DNA from: Symbiodinium microadriaticum | Lineage: Eukaryota > Sar > Dinophyceae > Suessiales > Symbiodiniaceae | NCBI GenBank assembly: GCA_001939145.1 | Contig: LSRX01001165.1 | Span: 25,001-89,000, forward strand | DNA: 64,000 nt | Direction: 5' to 3' | Shown here: positions 63,326 to 64,000 of the stretch, piece after piece | Position numbering within the stretch: position 1 is the first letter of the stretch | Layout: each line of letters begins with the position of its first letter | The notes under the pieces: generated by a model | The model's input: only the letters and a program-made list of their open reading frames with translations | Database searches by the model: none | Told to the model about the DNA's origin: nothing | Program-made: the position numbers and the translations under genes

Positions 63326-64000
63326 GAGTCCCAAAAACGATCAATCAAGCTGTGATAGGGTCCATAAAAATGCTGAAAGCAACATTCCTTGAGGTATACC
63401 ATATAGTTTCAGAAAATACATTGCGTTGGAGCTCGGTTCCTTTTCCCGATCCCCGTCCTTAAGAATAGGCTTTGAGGACGTCATAATTGCAAGGAGTGAT
63501 ATCCGACCCGCTAGAGGCAATACATGCTAACCAGCTTCACAAGGGATATCTCAAAAGGCACACCAATGAACCACAGAACACGCCTCTACAGTAGTATGGT
63601 CTCTAACTTGGGGAACCAGCTGTTGGTGTCGGAGCGTCTAACTTCTCAGCTCGACAAGAGACGCTCGAGCCCAGTATGCCGGGAAGGCACCAGTCGCTGT
63701 CCGGTGCGCCAACGGCTGCAGAACCACCAATTGCTCTGGCACCCCGACATCTTGCAGATCCTCAACGGGAGCAGGGCCCGACAGGCAACCCGTAATTCAG
63801 GACACGTCCGCTTGTTTTCCATTTTGATCTTGTTGTGTGGATGCCCCTTCAGGGCAAGTGTCCAGCAGTTGTGCTCAGACCCCGTTGTGCCTAAGGATCT
63901 CTTCCGTTCTGTTGCCTGGCCGGCCGATCTTCCTCTACCTCTCATCTCACAACCGGGATCTGCTGGGGTTCAGTTCCCAGCAGTTTTTCAATGGAACCCT
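63326..64000. other. No recognisable gene
   Basis: A 99-codon minus frame (63646-63945) has basic, Trp/Cys-containing composition but no domain; the plus strand is open too. Nothing supportable at the right edge. Confidence 0.3.

Noticed and set aside
1-64000. Dinoflagellate spliced-leader relics (GCCATTTTGGCTCAAG)
   Set aside because: I scanned both strands by eye and found no convincing copy, so no retrogene claim is made.

Overview
The window looks like nuclear DNA of a dinoflagellate, possibly Symbiodiniaceae-like. Four things point that way. TTTAGGG-type telomere-like repeat debris is scattered through most of it. Protein-coding sequence is sparse. One multi-exon gene is only readable with GT, GC and GA splice donors and AG|G acceptors. 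Long non-LTR retrotransposon reading frames and large trinucleotide microsatellites are present. No prokaryote-like operon, tRNA, rRNA or CRISPR array was recognised. The organism call is an inference.

Region by region. 1-14 kb is repeat-rich, with at least ten short foldback (MITE-like) elements of several families and many CCCTAAA/TTTAGGG fragments. 14.4-19.7 kb holds a series of large trinucleotide tracts (CTG/TTG, TAG, TAC) separated by short unique DNA. 19.7-31 kb is mostly unique, with no gene I can name. 31.06-34.73 kb is a diverged second copy of 11.1-14.9 kb, about 20 kb apart. One foldback element is present in the first copy and cleanly absent in the second. 35.9-44.8 kb contains a non-LTR (LINE) retrotransposon on the minus strand, lying between two TAG/CTA microsatellites. 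It encodes an APE-type endonuclease, a reverse transcriptase, C2H2 zinc fingers and, unexpectedly, a C-terminal ubiquitin-specific-protease (USP/UCH) domain. 44.8-47.1 kb has another TAG tract and low-complexity DNA.

47.16-54.24 kb is a sharply AT-rich island with its own dispersed repeats and an (AGGGC)n satellite that ends in an N. 54.3-62 kb returns to higher GC and holds the best ordinary gene of the window: a minus-strand DHHC protein S-acyltransferase. I could build eight phase-consistent exons for it by eye, plus a probable ninth. Other possible exons lie nearby. 62-64 kb has one more foldback element and telomere-like repeats.

The strongest leads are the LINE carrying a USP domain, its apparent insertion in or tailing with a TAC microsatellite, and its frame changes. 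Next come the occupied/empty site pair of a foldback element, and the AT-rich island, which needs an assembly check. All similarities were judged by eye; no alignment or database search was run.
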